Shown here piece by piece: positions 37,428 to 47,326 of a stretch of 64,000 bases of DNA. The stretch is from contig NZ_JAAORL010000001.1 in the NCBI RefSeq assembly GCF_017696015.1, forward strand, positions 806,001 through 870,000, in the 5' to 3' direction. The stretch is from Prochlorococcus marinus CUG1415. Lineage in GTDB: Bacteria > Cyanobacteriota > Cyanobacteriia > PCC-6307 > Cyanobiaceae. The notes under the pieces are model-generated. The model did not search any database and was not told the DNA's origin. It worked only from the letters and a program-made list of their open reading frames with translations. The translations under genes and the position numbers were made by a program. Positions within the stretch are counted from its first letter, which is position 1. Each line of letters begins with the position of its first letter.

Positions 37428-37688
37428 CTATAAAACACCACGTGATGCTAATCCAAGGATGGCACCTATTCCGAATATGTGGCCTAGGCAGTTAGCTCCA
37501 ACAACTGATGCGTGACTTAAACCACCATAGAATTTTGAATTAGGTATTTCAAAACCATCATTAGGTTTTTGAATATTTGCTCTAGCTATTGCATAAGCAA
37601 TACCATTACATGTAATCATTATCATGGCGCATTTTGGAGACCAAGAAAATGTTGCTGGATCTGCAGCTGCAAATAATGTAGTAAGCAT
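37428..37688 (-). CDS. psaK: photosystem I reaction centre subunit PsaK
   Basis: 86-residue two-span subunit at the periphery of photosystem I. Cyanobacterial PsaK hallmarks are seen: SWSPKCAMIMITCNGIAYAIAR for the first span and GGLSHASVVGANCLGHIFGIGAILGLA for the second. ATG start. Separate from DUF3593 by 66 bases; TATAAA-like sequence in the upstream AT-rich spacer could be its -10. Confidence 0.95.
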   Translation of the reverse strand: MLTTLFAAADPATFSWSPKCAMIMITCNGIAYAIARANIQKPNDGFEIPNSKFYGGLSHASVVGANCLGHIFGIGAILGLASRGVL

Positions 37689-37754
37689 AAAATTACGTTA
37701 TTTTTATATATTCTCTAATACTTTTACCTAAAAAACACAAAATTGTAAAAGGTC

Positions 37755-38090
37755 TTAAGAGTTGTTTACTTCTAAAGTATTTAACATCTTTATGAATCCT
37801 AATAATATTACAAAATCGGCTAAGGTTAAGAAAAATTCAGCTGAACCATGTAGAAGGTCAACTTCAACAAGCGTTTTATGGTAAAAAGTTAGCGACAAAA
37901 TAGATAATATTATAGTTATAAATACAAAGAAAACTGTCAAGGAATAGCCTGTTTTTACAAATCTATTGACAGAGTTGATTTTGTATAAGTAAAACAAAAA
38001 TATTGAATATGGAATAATTGAAGCAGCAAATAATACGTTATTGTCAAAAGTCAATAATTTTTCTAAAAACCTTAAGAAAAAATCATTCAT
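37755..38090 (-). CDS. DUF3593 membrane protein
   Basis: 111 residues with three or four spans (about 15-37, 45-68, 80-102) and the family motif SIIPYSIFLFYLYK plus AEFFLTLADFVILLGF. DUF3593 is found in cyanobacteria and plastids, with no known function. The start overlaps the DUF2499 stop by eight bases, so the two are very likely translated together. Confidence 0.85.
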   Translation of the reverse strand: MNDFFLRFLEKLLTFDNNVLFAASIIPYSIFLFYLYKINSVNRFVKTGYSLTVFFVFITIILSILSLTFYHKTLVEVDLLHGSAEFFLTLADFVILLGFIKMLNTLEVNNS

Positions 38091-38385
38091 AATTCAATGA
38101 TGCTTTGTATATAAAAATAGTTGCTAAAGCTAATGTTGAGTTACCTATAAAAGTCAAGATCCCTTGTAGAGTAACTAAACCATACAAAGATTCTTGATTA
38201 TCGTATATATGCCAAGTAATTGCACACATGGCACTCGCTAAATTAGGAATCATAGCTAGGCTTAACCAAAAAAAACTTTTATATTTTTCAACATTACTTA
38301 TTTTTTTTATTATAAATATTGCATAAATCCATTCAATGACTGATGAAATATGTATTAACCAAGTTCCAAATGATAATTCGTGCAA
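38083..38385 (-). CDS. DUF2499 membrane protein
   Basis: 100 residues, three spans. HELSFGTWLIHISSVIEWIYAI, FWLSLAMIPNLASAMCAITWH and TLQGILTFIGNSTLALAT fit DUF2499, a family of photosynthetic organisms with unknown function. ATG start, three bases after the peroxiredoxin; overlaps DUF3593 by eight bases. Confidence 0.87.
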   Translation of the reverse strand: MHELSFGTWLIHISSVIEWIYAIFIIKKISNVEKYKSFFWLSLAMIPNLASAMCAITWHIYDNQESLYGLVTLQGILTFIGNSTLALATIFIYKASLNYE

Positions 38386-38388
38386 AAT

Positions 38389-38922
38389 TTATATTTTTTT
38401 CTTTAATACGTTGAGAACTTCTTTAGCATGATTTATAGGTAAAACACTTATCCATCTATAGGATATTTTCCCATCTGGAGAAATCAAAAAAGTATTTCTA
38501 TCTGAGAAAGGCGGAATCCAGGAACCATATCTATCACTAATAATACCGTCAGTATCAGATAGTAAAGTATAGTTTATTGATTTTTCACTGCAGAAACTAT
38601 CATGAGAATCTTGATTATCAGCACTAATACCAACAATTTCTGCATTATATTTTGAAAAATCTTTTTTTAATTCTGAAAATCCTTTTGCTTCAAGAGTACA
38701 ACCTGCTGTAAAATCCTTTGGATAAAAATACATAACAAGCCACTTACCTTGAAAATCGTTTAGCTCCCAAATTTTTTTTGTTGGTATGTTTTTGTTAAAG
38801 CCTTCCAGCTGAAAGTATGGAGCTAAATCATTAACTTCAGGAGCAAAATCAAAAGCGAATGCTGAATTACAATTAAATAAAAGAAAAAATGATATTAATA
38901 TACCTTCAACTACATTTCTCAT
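38389..38922 (-). CDS. exported BCP/PrxQ-type peroxiredoxin
   Basis: Thiol peroxidase that reduces hydroperoxides. 177 residues from the ATG at 38920-38922; a TTG one codon earlier is ignored. An N-terminal signal peptide (residues 1-23, ends NSAFA) places it in the lumen or periplasm. Peroxidatic C75 (TAGCTLEAKGF); the +5 cysteine that resolves classic PrxQ is K80 here, so C111 may serve or the enzyme is 1-Cys. Two bases after rpmB. Confidence 0.9.
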   Translation of the reverse strand: MRNVVEGILISFFLLFNCNSAFAFDFAPEVNDLAPYFQLEGFNKNIPTKKIWELNDFQGKWLVMYFYPKDFTAGCTLEAKGFSELKKDFSKYNAEIVGISADNQDSHDSFCSEKSINYTLLSDTDGIISDRYGSWIPPFSDRNTFLISPDGKISYRWISVLPINHAKEVLNVLKKKI

Positions 38923-38927
38923 CAAAT

Positions 38928-39164
38928 TTAGAATTTTTTTAAATCAACTCCATTTGATTTAGCGAATTTATCTAGACCTACTTTTTGTATAGATTTTAGA
39001 GCTTTGGTACTAATTTTCATATTTACCCATTTTCTTCCTTCATCCCACCAAAGTCTTCTTTTCTGAAGGTTAACTTGTTGTAATTTTTTTGTACGAATAT
39101 GTGAGTGGCTTACTGCCATCCCGTTATTAGCTTTTGCACCAGTCAGTTCGCAAACTCTTGACAT
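38928..39164 (-). CDS. rpmB: 50S ribosomal protein L28
   Basis: 78 residues, standard length. [20 protein letters not shown] and [16 protein letters not shown] are L28 signatures; the cysteine cluster of zinc-bearing L28 is absent, leaving one cysteine. ATG start. Between htpG (40-base gap) and the peroxiredoxin. Confidence 0.97.
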   Translation of the reverse strand: MSRVCELTGAKANNGMAVSHSHIRTKKLQQVNLQKRRLWWDEGRKWVNMKISTKALKSIQKVGLDKFAKSNGVDLKKF

Positions 39165-39204
39165 ATTTTTTTGAGTTATATCTTTAAAAATTTTAACACA
39201 TGAC

Positions 39205-41109
39205 TTATGTTGTTGAACTAAGCAATTCTGAAATTAATTCAGCATTATTATTTTGTAAATTAATTATCTGTTCTTGATCTAATCCACCAACAGATAGTTT
39301 AGCCATATCGTAAACGTGATTAGCGATTTTGGTTGCCAATGGATTTTCAACAGGATCTTTTTTATCAACAATTATTTTATTTCCTGTGATTTTATTGAGG
39401 CCAACAATAAGTGGATGTTCTTTATTAATTAAGAGAACATGATATTCCGGTAAGCCAGGTATCTTTTGTTCCATGTAAGCACCCATATCATTAATTCTTC
39501 TCATTTGCTCTGGAAGCAAGATCATTGCAGGGGGAGCTCCTTTGCTTGAAAGTGACTGAACTTTAACTGTTACTTTTTCATTGTTAAGTGCCTTAATTAT
39601 GGTATCTCTAAGATTTTCTGTATTTGATTTACCATCCTTATCAACAATTTCTTTTGATTCCTTATCATCTAGTTCATTGATTTCTGAATCAACTCTTTGG
39701 AATTGATAATCTTCGTTTTTACTTTCTAACCATGGGAGAAATTGTGCATCAATTAAGGGATCTGATTTGATAACTTCTTTGCTATCAGATAAACAGATAT
39801 TTAATGCAGTTGACTGAGCAATCAGATCTGAACAGTAAATTATTTTTTTAGAATCTGCTATCTTATTTCGTTCTTTGTAATTTGCGAGAGTTGTAAAATA
39901 CTTATTATTGGATTTAATAAGGGATTTATTTTCAATATCCTTACTTACGTCTTTCTCTGAATTGATTATTGTTTCGAAAATTATACTGTTATCAACTAAA
40001 TCAGCAAATTTGTCATCTTCGATAGCACCAATTTTAATAAAAGCAGAGATGGAATCCCAAATTTCTGCATAAAATTCTGGAGAATTTTTTATCAAATCCT
40101 TCAATTTATTAGCAATTTTTTTTGAGATAAATGATGATATTGACCTTACTTTTCTATCTGTTTGTAAGGCACTCCTACTGACATTTAACGGTATGTCTGT
40201 AGAGTCAATAACTCCTCTAAGAGGTAAAAGGTATTTTGGTACAATCTCTTTAATTGAATCGCTTACGAATACTTGATTGCAAAATAGTTTAATTTCTCCC
40301 TTTTCCCAATCAGCTCTACCAGACAACTTGGGAAAATACAATATCCCTTGTATGTCATATGGATAATCTGTATTTAGATGAATCCATAACAGTGGATCTC
40401 CCTGAAAAGGATATAGGTATTTATATAACTCAATATAATCTTCATCTTTTAATTCACTAGGTTGTTTTCTCCAAGGAGGATTTTTCTTATTAATTATCTC
40501 ACCTTCTAATAAAACATCTATTGGCATAAAATCACAATATTTTTTTATTAATGATTTAATCCTTTCAGGCTCAATAAACTCTTTTTCTTCTTCAAGTAAA
40601 TGAAGTATCACATCTGTGCCAATTGTCTCTCTTTCTGATTTCTCTAATGTGAAATTTGGCGATCCATCACATGACCATTTGAAAGCTTTTGATTCACCAA
40701 TGGCTGATTTAGTTAATATATCAACTCTTTCTGCCACCATGAAACTTGAATAAAAACCAAGTCCAAAATGACCTATAAATTCATCATTATCTTTTTTGTA
40801 TTTTGTTAGGAATTCTTCTGCACTTGAGAAAGCTACTTGGTTTATATACTTCTTAATTTCTTCATCATTCATTCCAATTCCATTATCAGAAATCGTTAGA
40901 GTGTTTTTCTCACGGTCAATAGCTATTTTTACTTGAGCATCCTCAGTATTTTCGCAGTCACCAGCCATAGAGGCCATTCTTCGTTTACTAATTGCATCTA
41001 CACCATTACTAACAAGTTCTCTTAAAAAGATTTCATGGTCAGAATATACTGCCTTTTTGATAATTGGGAAAATATTTTCGGTATTAATACGAATTTCGCC
41101 TTTTTCCAT
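39205..41109 (-). CDS. htpG: chaperone protein HtpG (Hsp90)
   Basis: Bacterial Hsp90; in cyanobacteria it also affects tetrapyrrole and phycobilisome stability. 634 residues. GHKL ATPase motifs [21 protein letters not shown], and [14 protein letters not shown], middle domain with [23 protein letters not shown] and NVSRSALQ, and a C-terminal dimerisation domain. ATG start. A dyad lies 65 bases upstream and may act in its control. Confidence 0.97.
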   Translation of the reverse strand: MEKGEIRINTENIFPIIKKAVYSDHEIFLRELVSNGVDAISKRRMASMAGDCENTEDAQVKIAIDREKNTLTISDNGIGMNDEEIKKYINQVAFSSAEEFLTKYKKDNDEFIGHFGLGFYSSFMVAERVDILTKSAIGESKAFKWSCDGSPNFTLEKSERETIGTDVILHLLEEEKEFIEPERIKSLIKKYCDFMPIDVLLEGEIINKKNPPWRKQPSELKDEDYIELYKYLYPFQGDPLLWIHLNTDYPYDIQGILYFPKLSGRADWEKGEIKLFCNQVFVSDSIKEIVPKYLLPLRGVIDSTDIPLNVSRSALQTDRKVRSISSFISKKIANKLKDLIKNSPEFYAEIWDSISAFIKIGAIEDDKFADLVDNSIIFETIINSEKDVSKDIENKSLIKSNNKYFTTLANYKERNKIADSKKIIYCSDLIAQSTALNICLSDSKEVIKSDPLIDAQFLPWLESKNEDYQFQRVDSEINELDDKESKEIVDKDGKSNTENLRDTIIKALNNEKVTVKVQSLSSKGAPPAMILLPEQMRRINDMGAYMEQKIPGLPEYHVLLINKEHPLIVGLNKITGNKIIVDKKDPVENPLATKIANHVYDMAKLSVGGLDQEQIINLQNNNAELISELLSSTT

Positions 41110-41173
41110 TTAAGAAAGAATTTAATATTTAAATATTATTTCCTCAAAACTAGTTAATCAAGTTTAATTAGGA

Positions 41174-41191
41174 GTATTGTCCGTACAATAC
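41174..41191. promoter_or_regulatory. 18-base inverted repeat upstream of htpG
   Basis: GTATTGT-CCGT-ACAATAC, perfect 7-base arms around four bases, in the 117-base htpG-hisZ spacer. It is not a CIRCE element or NtcA box, and it lacks a U-tract, so it is not an obvious terminator. Position fits an operator near the -35 of the htpG promoter, an inference. Confidence 0.4.
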
Positions 41192-41226
41192 ATAAATTAA
41201 AAACTTAAATTAATTTTTAAAAGTTT

Positions 41227-42378
41227 TTATTTAACCCACAAAATATCAGTACAATTATTTTCTTTCATTATTTGATTGGCTTTAGCCAAGTCATCACATG
41301 GATTTAAATGTAAGACAGCAATATTTCCTCTTTTCTGTTGTTTTTTTTGTTCATTTATACCTTTCTCTAACAAATATGAATCTTTAAACATTAACAAAAT
41401 CTTTTTTTTAGCTGTCTTTTCTTCCTTAATTAAATTTCTTAAAATGTCTATTGAAATTGTAAATCCAATCCCATTTAAGATTTTCTCATTAGGACTAAGG
41501 AATCTTACTAATTCATCATATCTTCCGCCTTTTGCGATAACGTTTTTATTTTTACCATTATCACTTATTAGTTGGAATACTATTCCTTCATATAAATTCA
41601 AGTGAGGTTGAAACGTGGGATCAAGTTGTAATTTAACACCATATTTATTTGATATTTTTGATAATGTTTCAAATAAAAAATTTAAGTCATCTAATGTTTT
41701 ACTAGTACCATATATACTTTTCAATTTTTTTAATATTGCAATTGGTTCTCCTCTTGTGAATAAGAGATCTTTAAGTATATATTTATCATCTTCATCAATT
41801 CCTAATTTAGATAAATTATCTTGATCAAAATTAACCAGACATTTCTTGATTTCTTCAAAATTATTATTCTTATATTTATTTAAGATCAAGTCCATTATTT
41901 TTGTTGTACTAACTAGTAGAAATAAATTACGACCATCCTTCAAATTAATATTATCTATTGCATCAAACAATATATTAATAACTTCAATTTCTGGGTATTT
42001 TGTATCATATCCAATTAATTCAATTCCACTCTGTAGTTTCTCTTGCAACTTAAATGAATTTTTATTATTTTGTTTCTTATCAAAGACCATTCCATTGGTG
42101 AATAATCTTATAGGTCTTTTCTTATTTATTAATCTAGTAGATGACAATTTGACTATAGATGTTGTCATTTCTGGTCTAAGACATAATGAATTATTACTAA
42201 CTATTCCCACAACCTGATTTTCTTCAATAACACCACGGCCTCTTATCGTCTCTAAAGTATTTATAAATGAAGGTGATACTTCTTCATAGCCCCATAGTTT
42301 ATAAATACTATTTAAATTATTTATGATATTAGAGTTATTCTTTACATCTACTAATTTAATTTCCTTTATATCTGTCAT
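41227..42378 (-). CDS. hisZ: ATP phosphoribosyltransferase regulatory subunit
   Basis: Histidyl-tRNA-synthetase-like protein that activates short-form HisG in the first step of histidine synthesis. 383 residues. Class II aaRS-like motifs: WGYEEVSPSFINT, LCLRPEMTTSIVKL, QSGIELIG, and KGGRYDELVRFL; the anticodon-binding domain of HisS is much reduced, so HisZ is favoured over HisS. ATG start. Between the inositol-phosphatase gene and htpG, 18 bases from the former. Confidence 0.88.
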   Translation of the reverse strand: MTDIKEIKLVDVKNNSNIINNLNSIYKLWGYEEVSPSFINTLETIRGRGVIEENQVVGIVSNNSLCLRPEMTTSIVKLSSTRLINKKRPIRLFTNGMVFDKKQNNKNSFKLQEKLQSGIELIGYDTKYPEIEVINILFDAIDNINLKDGRNLFLLVSTTKIMDLILNKYKNNNFEEIKKCLVNFDQDNLSKLGIDEDDKYILKDLLFTRGEPIAILKKLKSIYGTSKTLDDLNFLFETLSKISNKYGVKLQLDPTFQPHLNLYEGIVFQLISDNGKNKNVIAKGGRYDELVRFLSPNEKILNGIGFTISIDILRNLIKEEKTAKKKILLMFKDSYLLEKGINEQKKQQKRGNIAVLHLNPCDDLAKANQIMKENNCTDILWVK

Positions 42379-42396
42379 TTTAATATTTAAAGATTT

Positions 42397-43245
42397 TTAG
42401 CTATAGAGATTTTTTTTAAATGGAGAAACTTTATCTAGTTCATTTTTTAATTCATTTTCAAGGCTGGGAGAGCACGCAAGAATTCTTCCAGAACTTAAAT
42501 TAAATTCGCCTGCTGGATAATCAGAAATAATTCCACCAGCCTCTTTAACAATAATAGCACCGGCAGCTAGGTCCCAGACCTCTAATCCTTTTTCCCAGTA
42601 TCCATCAATTTTACCTGCAGCAACAAATGCCAGGTCAACTGCTGCTGCTCCTCCTCTTCTAACTCCTCTAGTTTTATGTGTTAAATAACAAAATTCAGCA
42701 TAATTATTATCCTCTGTCTCAAATCTGTCATAGGAAAAACCAGTTACAAGTAAACTATCAGAAAGATTACGAGGACTTGATACTTTAAGTTGACTATTAT
42801 TGCAGAATGATCCCAAACCAATACAGGCTGAATATAGTTCATTTAAATAAGGTACTGATATAGCACCTATAATTGGCTTGTTTTTATATACAAGACCAAT
42901 AGAAGTCCCAAAAAAAGGATATCCATGGGAGTAATTTGTTGTACCGTCCAATGGGTCTATACACCATGTCAAATCAGAGGATTTATTTAATTTCCCCGAT
43001 TCCTCTGCATTTATAGAGATATTTGGTGTCTCTTCTACTAAATATTCTTTTATTTTATTTTCAACTTCTAAATCTACATTGGTTACAAGATCACCTTTCC
43101 TTCCTTTTGATGATATTTTTTGAATATTATTGTAATTAATTTTTAGAATTTCATTACCAATTTGAGCGGAGATTTTGGCTATTTCATACAGGCTAGATAA
43201 GTTTATTTGATTAGAAAGTTCATCTATTTCGCTTAGTTCGAACAT
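42397..43245 (-). CDS. inositol monophosphatase-family phosphatase
   Basis: 282 residues. Mg-binding motifs DPLDGTTNYSHGYP (with the E of NAEESG upstream) and GLEVWDLAAGAIIVKEAGG are diagnostic. Family members hydrolyse inositol phosphates, histidinol phosphate, or 3'-phosphoadenosine compounds. With hisZ directly downstream, a histidinol-phosphatase role is conceivable but unproven. ATG start, five bases after the ferredoxin. Confidence 0.9.
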   Translation of the reverse strand: MFELSEIDELSNQINLSSLYEIAKISAQIGNEILKINYNNIQKISSKGRKGDLVTNVDLEVENKIKEYLVEETPNISINAEESGKLNKSSDLTWCIDPLDGTTNYSHGYPFFGTSIGLVYKNKPIIGAISVPYLNELYSACIGLGSFCNNSQLKVSSPRNLSDSLLVTGFSYDRFETEDNNYAEFCYLTHKTRGVRRGGAAAVDLAFVAAGKIDGYWEKGLEVWDLAAGAIIVKEAGGIISDYPAGEFNLSSGRILACSPSLENELKNELDKVSPFKKNLYS

Positions 43246-43250
43246 GATAA

Positions 43251-43625
43251 TTAATCTTCCTCAAATTCCCAAGGTGGGGCAACTCTTGTATTCCCTCTTC
43301 CAAAATACTGTCCAAATTGTAAATCATAAACTTCATCTTCGTAAGTTGTTTCCACCTCGAGATCTTCAGTGGCTTTAGCGACACAAAGAAGTGCATAACC
43401 TTTGTTCTTTAGGGCTTGAGATACCCCCATAGCTTCAGGTTGTTGCAACGATCCAGATATTATTTTAACTGCACAACTTGTACAGCAACCATTTCTACAT
43501 GAAAATGGTAGCTTAAAACCTTTCTTTTCAAATTCCTTAAGAATATAATCATTACTATTAATCTGCTCTTGGTAGACCTTACCTGTTTCTTTATTTTTAA
43601 TCGTGACTGTGAAAGTCTTGTTCAA
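43251..43625 (-). CDS. plant-type [2Fe-2S] ferredoxin
   Basis: 124 residues. Cluster ligands C43-x4-C48-x2-C51-x29-C81 (FSCRNGCCTSCAV, LLCVAKA) match plant-type ferredoxins; an extra C47 is present. Longer than photosynthetic PetF (~97 aa) with an acidic C-terminal tail ending EFEED, so it is likely a specialised isoform. Start TTG at 43623-43625. First of the minus-strand run to DUF3593. Confidence 0.9.
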   Translation of the reverse strand: MNKTFTVTIKNKETGKVYQEQINSNDYILKEFEKKGFKLPFSCRNGCCTSCAVKIISGSLQQPEAMGVSQALKNKGYALLCVAKATEDLEVETTYEDEVYDLQFGQYFGRGNTRVAPPWEFEED

Positions 43626-43674
43626 ATAACTTTCCTCAAAAATGGGTTGATAAAGGGTTAAAATGGTGTTATTG

Positions 43675-43761
43675 GGAGAGGTGGCCGAGTGGTTGAAGGC
43701 GCAGCACTGGAAATGCTGTATAGGGGCAACTTTATCGAGGGTTCGAATCCCTCTCTCTCCG
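43675..43761 (+). tRNA. tRNA-Ser (anticodon GGA)
   Basis: 87 nucleotides with the long variable arm expected of tRNA-Ser. Acceptor stem 43675-43681 pairs with 43754-43760 (one G-U), anticodon stem CAGCA/TGCTG around loop CTGGAAA (anticodon GGA, 43709-43711), T-stem GAGGG/CCCTC. Discriminator G73; CCA is not encoded. A T-rich stretch follows. Confidence 0.96.
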
Positions 43762-43967
43762 TTTTATATTAGTTTATTTAGGTTAATTACATCAACAAAA
43801 TTGTACAAATAATAAATTAAATAGTAATCAATTAGAAAAGTTATAAATAATCTTATTTATTTAAAATAAGTTGAAAATATTTGATTTTTACTATTATATG
43901 TAAATATCTTAGATAAAAATTAATTAAATTATTAGTAAATTTTGCTTTAATTTAGAGATCTAGAATC

Positions 43968-45965
43968 ATGGGGCAAATAGTTGGAATTGATTTAGGTACT
44001 ACTAACTCTGTTGTAGGAGTTATAGAAGCTGGTCGGCCAATTGTAATAGCTAATTCTGAAGGATCTAGAACAACACCTTCAATTGTAGGATTTACAAAAG
44101 ACAAAGAAATAGTAATAGGTAGTCAAGCTAGAAGACAACTTGTTTTAAATCCAAAGAATACCTTTTATAACTTAAAAAGATTTATTGGTAGCGACTGGGA
44201 TGAACTAGATGAGACGAGTATTTCTGTTCCGTATAATGTCAAAGCAAATAATAGTGGAAGTGTTAGGGTTCTTAGTCCTAATACAGAAAGAGAGTATGCT
44301 CCTGAAGAGTTAGTGAGCTCATTGATTAGAAAATTAATTAATGATGCTGAAACATATCTTGGAGATACTGTTGACTCTGCTGTTATTACAGTCCCTGCTT
44401 ATTTTAATGAATCACAAAGGCAAGCTACAAAAGATTCTGCAATATTAGCTGGTATTAAAGTTGATAGAATCCTTAATGAACCTACTGCAGCTGCTTTAGC
44501 TTATGGTTTTGAAAAGAGTTCCTCTAATAATGTTTTAGTTTTTGATTTAGGGGGAGGAACATTTGATGTTTCTTTATTAAAAATTTCTAATGGTGTGTTT
44601 GATGTTAAAGCAACTTGTGGAGATACCCAACTAGGAGGAAACAATTTTGACTCTAAAATAGTAGATTGGCTTGCTGAAAAATTTCTTGCTAAACATGATA
44701 TTGATCTAAGACGGGATAGACAAGCATTGCAGAGATTAACTGAAGCTGCTGAAAAAGCTAAATGTGAATTATCAGGATTGCAAAAAACAAAAATATCATT
44801 ACCTTTTATAACCACAAGTAAAGAGGGACCATTACATATTGAAGAGACCTTTGATAGAAAAAAGTTTGAATCATTATCTCAAGATCTGTTAAACAGATTA
44901 TTAGAGCCTGTGCAAATAGCCTTAGATGACTCTGGATGGAATGCAGAAGATATAGATGAGGTAGTTCTTGTCGGAGGAAGCACAAGAATCCCAATGGTTC
45001 AACAATTAGTCAAGACTATTGTTCCTAATGATCCCTGTCAATCTGTTAATCCAGATGAAGTAGTTGCAGTTGGCGCTGCAATACAATCAGGAATAATTAG
45101 TGGAGATTTACAAGATTTACTGTTAAATGATGTTACACCCTTATCTTTAGGTTTAGAAACTATTGGTGGCCTTATGAAGGTACTTATTCCACGTAATACA
45201 CCAATACCAGTAAGAGAATCTGATGTTTTTAGTACATCAGAAGCTAATCAATCTTCAGTTGTTGTTCAAGTAAGGCAAGGTGAAAGGCCATTAGCATCTG
45301 AGAACAAATCACTCGGTAAGTTTAGGTTGTCAGGTATACCTCCAGCGCCTAGAGGAATCCCACAAGTTCAGGTAGCATTTGATATTGATGCTAATGGTCT
45401 TTTAGAAGTTAGTGCAACTGATAGAACAACTGGAAGAAAGCAAACAGTTACAATTTCTGGAGGCTCTAATTTAAATGAGCAAGAAATTAATTCGATAATT
45501 GAAGAAGCTAAATCAAAAGCTAATGAAGACAGAAAGAGGAGAACAGTTATTGATAGAAAAAATAGTGCTTTAACTCTTATTGCGCAAGCTGAGAGAAGGC
45601 TGAGGGATGCTTCTTTAGAATTTGGACCTTATGGAGCTGAAAGACAACAACGAGCTGTTGAATTAGCCATTCAAGATGTTGAAGAATACATAGATGATGA
45701 TGATCCTCAAGAATTAGAAATTTCAGTAAGTTCTCTCCAGGAAGCATTATTTGGTTTAAACAGGAAATTTGCATCAGAAAGGAAAACTGATAATAATCCA
45801 TTACAAGGTATTAAAAATACATTTGGATCATTAAAGGATGAACTTTTTTCTGATGAAGACTGGGATGATGATCCATGGGATAATCAAATGAATAGAAATT
45901 ATAGAAATTCGAGGTATCGTAACTCTAGGGATGATGACCCATGGGACAATGACTATTACCTCTAA
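43968..45965 (+). CDS. dnaK: chaperone DnaK (Hsp70)
   Basis: 665 residues, one of several DnaK paralogues typical of cyanobacteria. ATPase motifs [12 protein letters not shown]-type start ([14 protein letters not shown]), [30 protein letters not shown], and [12 protein letters not shown], substrate-binding domain, and a distinct C-terminal tail rich in D, N, R and Y in place of the classical EEVD-like end. Two DDDPWDN repeats occur in the tail (bases 45864-45884 and 45930-45950). ATG start. Overlaps dnaJ. Confidence 0.97.
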   Translation: MGQIVGIDLGTTNSVVGVIEAGRPIVIANSEGSRTTPSIVGFTKDKEIVIGSQARRQLVLNPKNTFYNLKRFIGSDWDELDETSISVPYNVKANNSGSVRVLSPNTEREYAPEELVSSLIRKLINDAETYLGDTVDSAVITVPAYFNESQRQATKDSAILAGIKVDRILNEPTAAALAYGFEKSSSNNVLVFDLGGGTFDVSLLKISNGVFDVKATCGDTQLGGNNFDSKIVDWLAEKFLAKHDIDLRRDRQALQRLTEAAEKAKCELSGLQKTKISLPFITTSKEGPLHIEETFDRKKFESLSQDLLNRLLEPVQIALDDSGWNAEDIDEVVLVGGSTRIPMVQQLVKTIVPNDPCQSVNPDEVVAVGAAIQSGIISGDLQDLLLNDVTPLSLGLETIGGLMKVLIPRNTPIPVRESDVFSTSEANQSSVVVQVRQGERPLASENKSLGKFRLSGIPPAPRGIPQVQVAFDIDANGLLEVSATDRTTGRKQTVTISGGSNLNEQEINSIIEEAKSKANEDRKRRTVIDRKNSALTLIAQAERRLRDASLEFGPYGAERQQRAVELAIQDVEEYIDDDDPQELEISVSSLQEALFGLNRKFASERKTDNNPLQGIKNTFGSLKDELFSDEDWDDDPWDNQMNRNYRNSRYRNSRDDDPWDNDYYL

Positions 45966-46875
45966 AAAAGACTATTTGTCGATTTTGGGTTTATCCCATG
46001 ATTTCGACGATAAAGAACTTAAAAAGGCCTTTCGCAGAGAGGCAAGAAGATGGCATCCAGATTTAAATAAAAATGACCTAAATGCAGAAGAAAGATTTAA
46101 ATTAATTAACGAAGCATACGAATACTTACGTGATCCAAATAAAAGAAATGAAAGTTCGTATATAAATTCAGAGTATATTAACGAAAATAATAATTTCAAA
46201 ACAGGCTTTCCTGATTTTCAAGTTTATCTTGATTCATTATTTGGATATGAATACAACTCTGAGAATTACGACGAATATAATAATGAATCATTAGATGATG
46301 AATCCACAAATATAGAAAGTGATGAATTCTATAATTTTGAATACCCTACAACATCTCCAGATGAACCCCCTCCAGTTAAACTAGATCAAGATATTGAAAC
46401 AATTATCGATTTAACTCCAGATGAGGCCTTAACTGGAGCTTCTATATTAATTGAACTTGAAGATAATACTATGGTTGAAGTTGATACACCTCCTTTCGCT
46501 GGAGATGGATGGAGATTAAGACTTGAAAATATTGCAAGGGGAGGAAAAGATCATTACTTACAGTTAAAAGTTCAAACGGAAAATGGTCTAAGAATCGATG
46601 GTTTGAGAGTTCTTTATAAACTCGAATTATTTCCTCATGATGCTCTTCTAGGTTGTGCTGTAGATGTTCCTACCCTTGATGGAAATGTAACCCTTCAGGT
46701 GCCTCCAAAATCATCTACTGGAAGAATGTTACGCTTGAAAGGCAGAGGTTTAAAATACGAAGATAATGTGGGTGATCAATATGTTGAAATCTTGGTAGTT
46801 ATTCCTGCGGATATTAATGATGAAGAAATTGCTTTATATACAAGATTACAAGAATTATCACTTTCTGATTCTTAA
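45949..46875 (+). CDS. DnaJ-family co-chaperone without zinc finger
   Basis: 308 residues from ATG at 45949 ([15 protein letters not shown]), overlapping dnaK by 17 bases; ATGs at 45931 and 45934 also lie in frame and cannot be excluded. J domain with HPD (RRWHPDLNKN), an acidic linker (about residues 75-135), then two C-terminal beta domains (DLTPDEALTGA; VPPKSSTGRMLRLKGRGLK). No CxxCxGxG zinc repeats, so type II/CbpA-like. Probable partner of the DnaK above. Confidence 0.92.
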   Translation: MTITSKKDYLSILGLSHDFDDKELKKAFRREARRWHPDLNKNDLNAEERFKLINEAYEYLRDPNKRNESSYINSEYINENNNFKTGFPDFQVYLDSLFGYEYNSENYDEYNNESLDDESTNIESDEFYNFEYPTTSPDEPPPVKLDQDIETIIDLTPDEALTGASILIELEDNTMVEVDTPPFAGDGWRLRLENIARGGKDHYLQLKVQTENGLRIDGLRVLYKLELFPHDALLGCAVDVPTLDGNVTLQVPPKSSTGRMLRLKGRGLKYEDNVGDQYVEILVVIPADINDEEIALYTRLQELSLSDS

Positions 46876-46908
46876 TCAAATATTATATAAATAGAAAAAT
46901 TGATAATT

Positions 46909-47289
46909 ATGGACATATTTGTTCTTTTATATAATTCAGGAACAGATAAAGAAGGAATTCATTCAATCGAACTTAAAGGAAGAACTATAGTTCTTATGTT
47001 TGAAGACAAAGACGATGCGACAAGATACTGTGGTCTACTTGAAGCTCAAGATTTCCCTTTGCCAACAGTTGAAATGATCGACATAGAAGAAATAAAAGAA
47101 TTCTGTATTAACTTAGATTATGAATGTAAATTAGTTGAGAAAAACTTTGTTCCTAAAACAGCCGAAGACAGGTTACTAATTTCCCCACCCCAGAAAAACC
47201 TAGAGGTTGAAGATTGGGGACAAGATACTAGTAATAAAGAAAATATTGATATAAATACCATTAAGGAAAACCTTGAAAAGTTGCTTTAA
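46909..47289 (+). CDS. DUF3110 family protein
   Basis: 126 residues from the ATG at 46909 (MDIFVLLYNSG). A longer frame from TTG at 46900 adds three residues. IHSIELKGRTIVLMFEDKDDATRYCGLLEAQDFP is the DUF3110 core; function unknown and found in cyanobacteria and plastids. Soluble. Between dnaJ and the cyclophilin on the same strand. Confidence 0.88.
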   Translation: MDIFVLLYNSGTDKEGIHSIELKGRTIVLMFEDKDDATRYCGLLEAQDFPLPTVEMIDIEEIKEFCINLDYECKLVEKNFVPKTAEDRLLISPPQKNLEVEDWGQDTSNKENIDINTIKENLEKLL

Positions 47290-47326
47290 GGTTTAAAATA
47301 CAAAAAGTTTAATAAATAAATAAAAA

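Noticed and set aside
41276-42217. Plus-strand open frames inside hisZ
   Set aside because: Antisense shadows, hydrophobic by codon complement; no independent signals.
43842-43866. Weak 7-base inverted repeat upstream of dnaK
   Set aside because: All A/T arms; expected by chance in this composition.
43762-43967. Attachment site or island downstream of tRNA-Ser
   Set aside because: The 206-base spacer has no duplicate of the tRNA 3' end and leads directly to dnaK.
44501-45801. Minus-strand open frames inside dnaK
   Set aside because: Antisense shadows of conserved dnaK codons.
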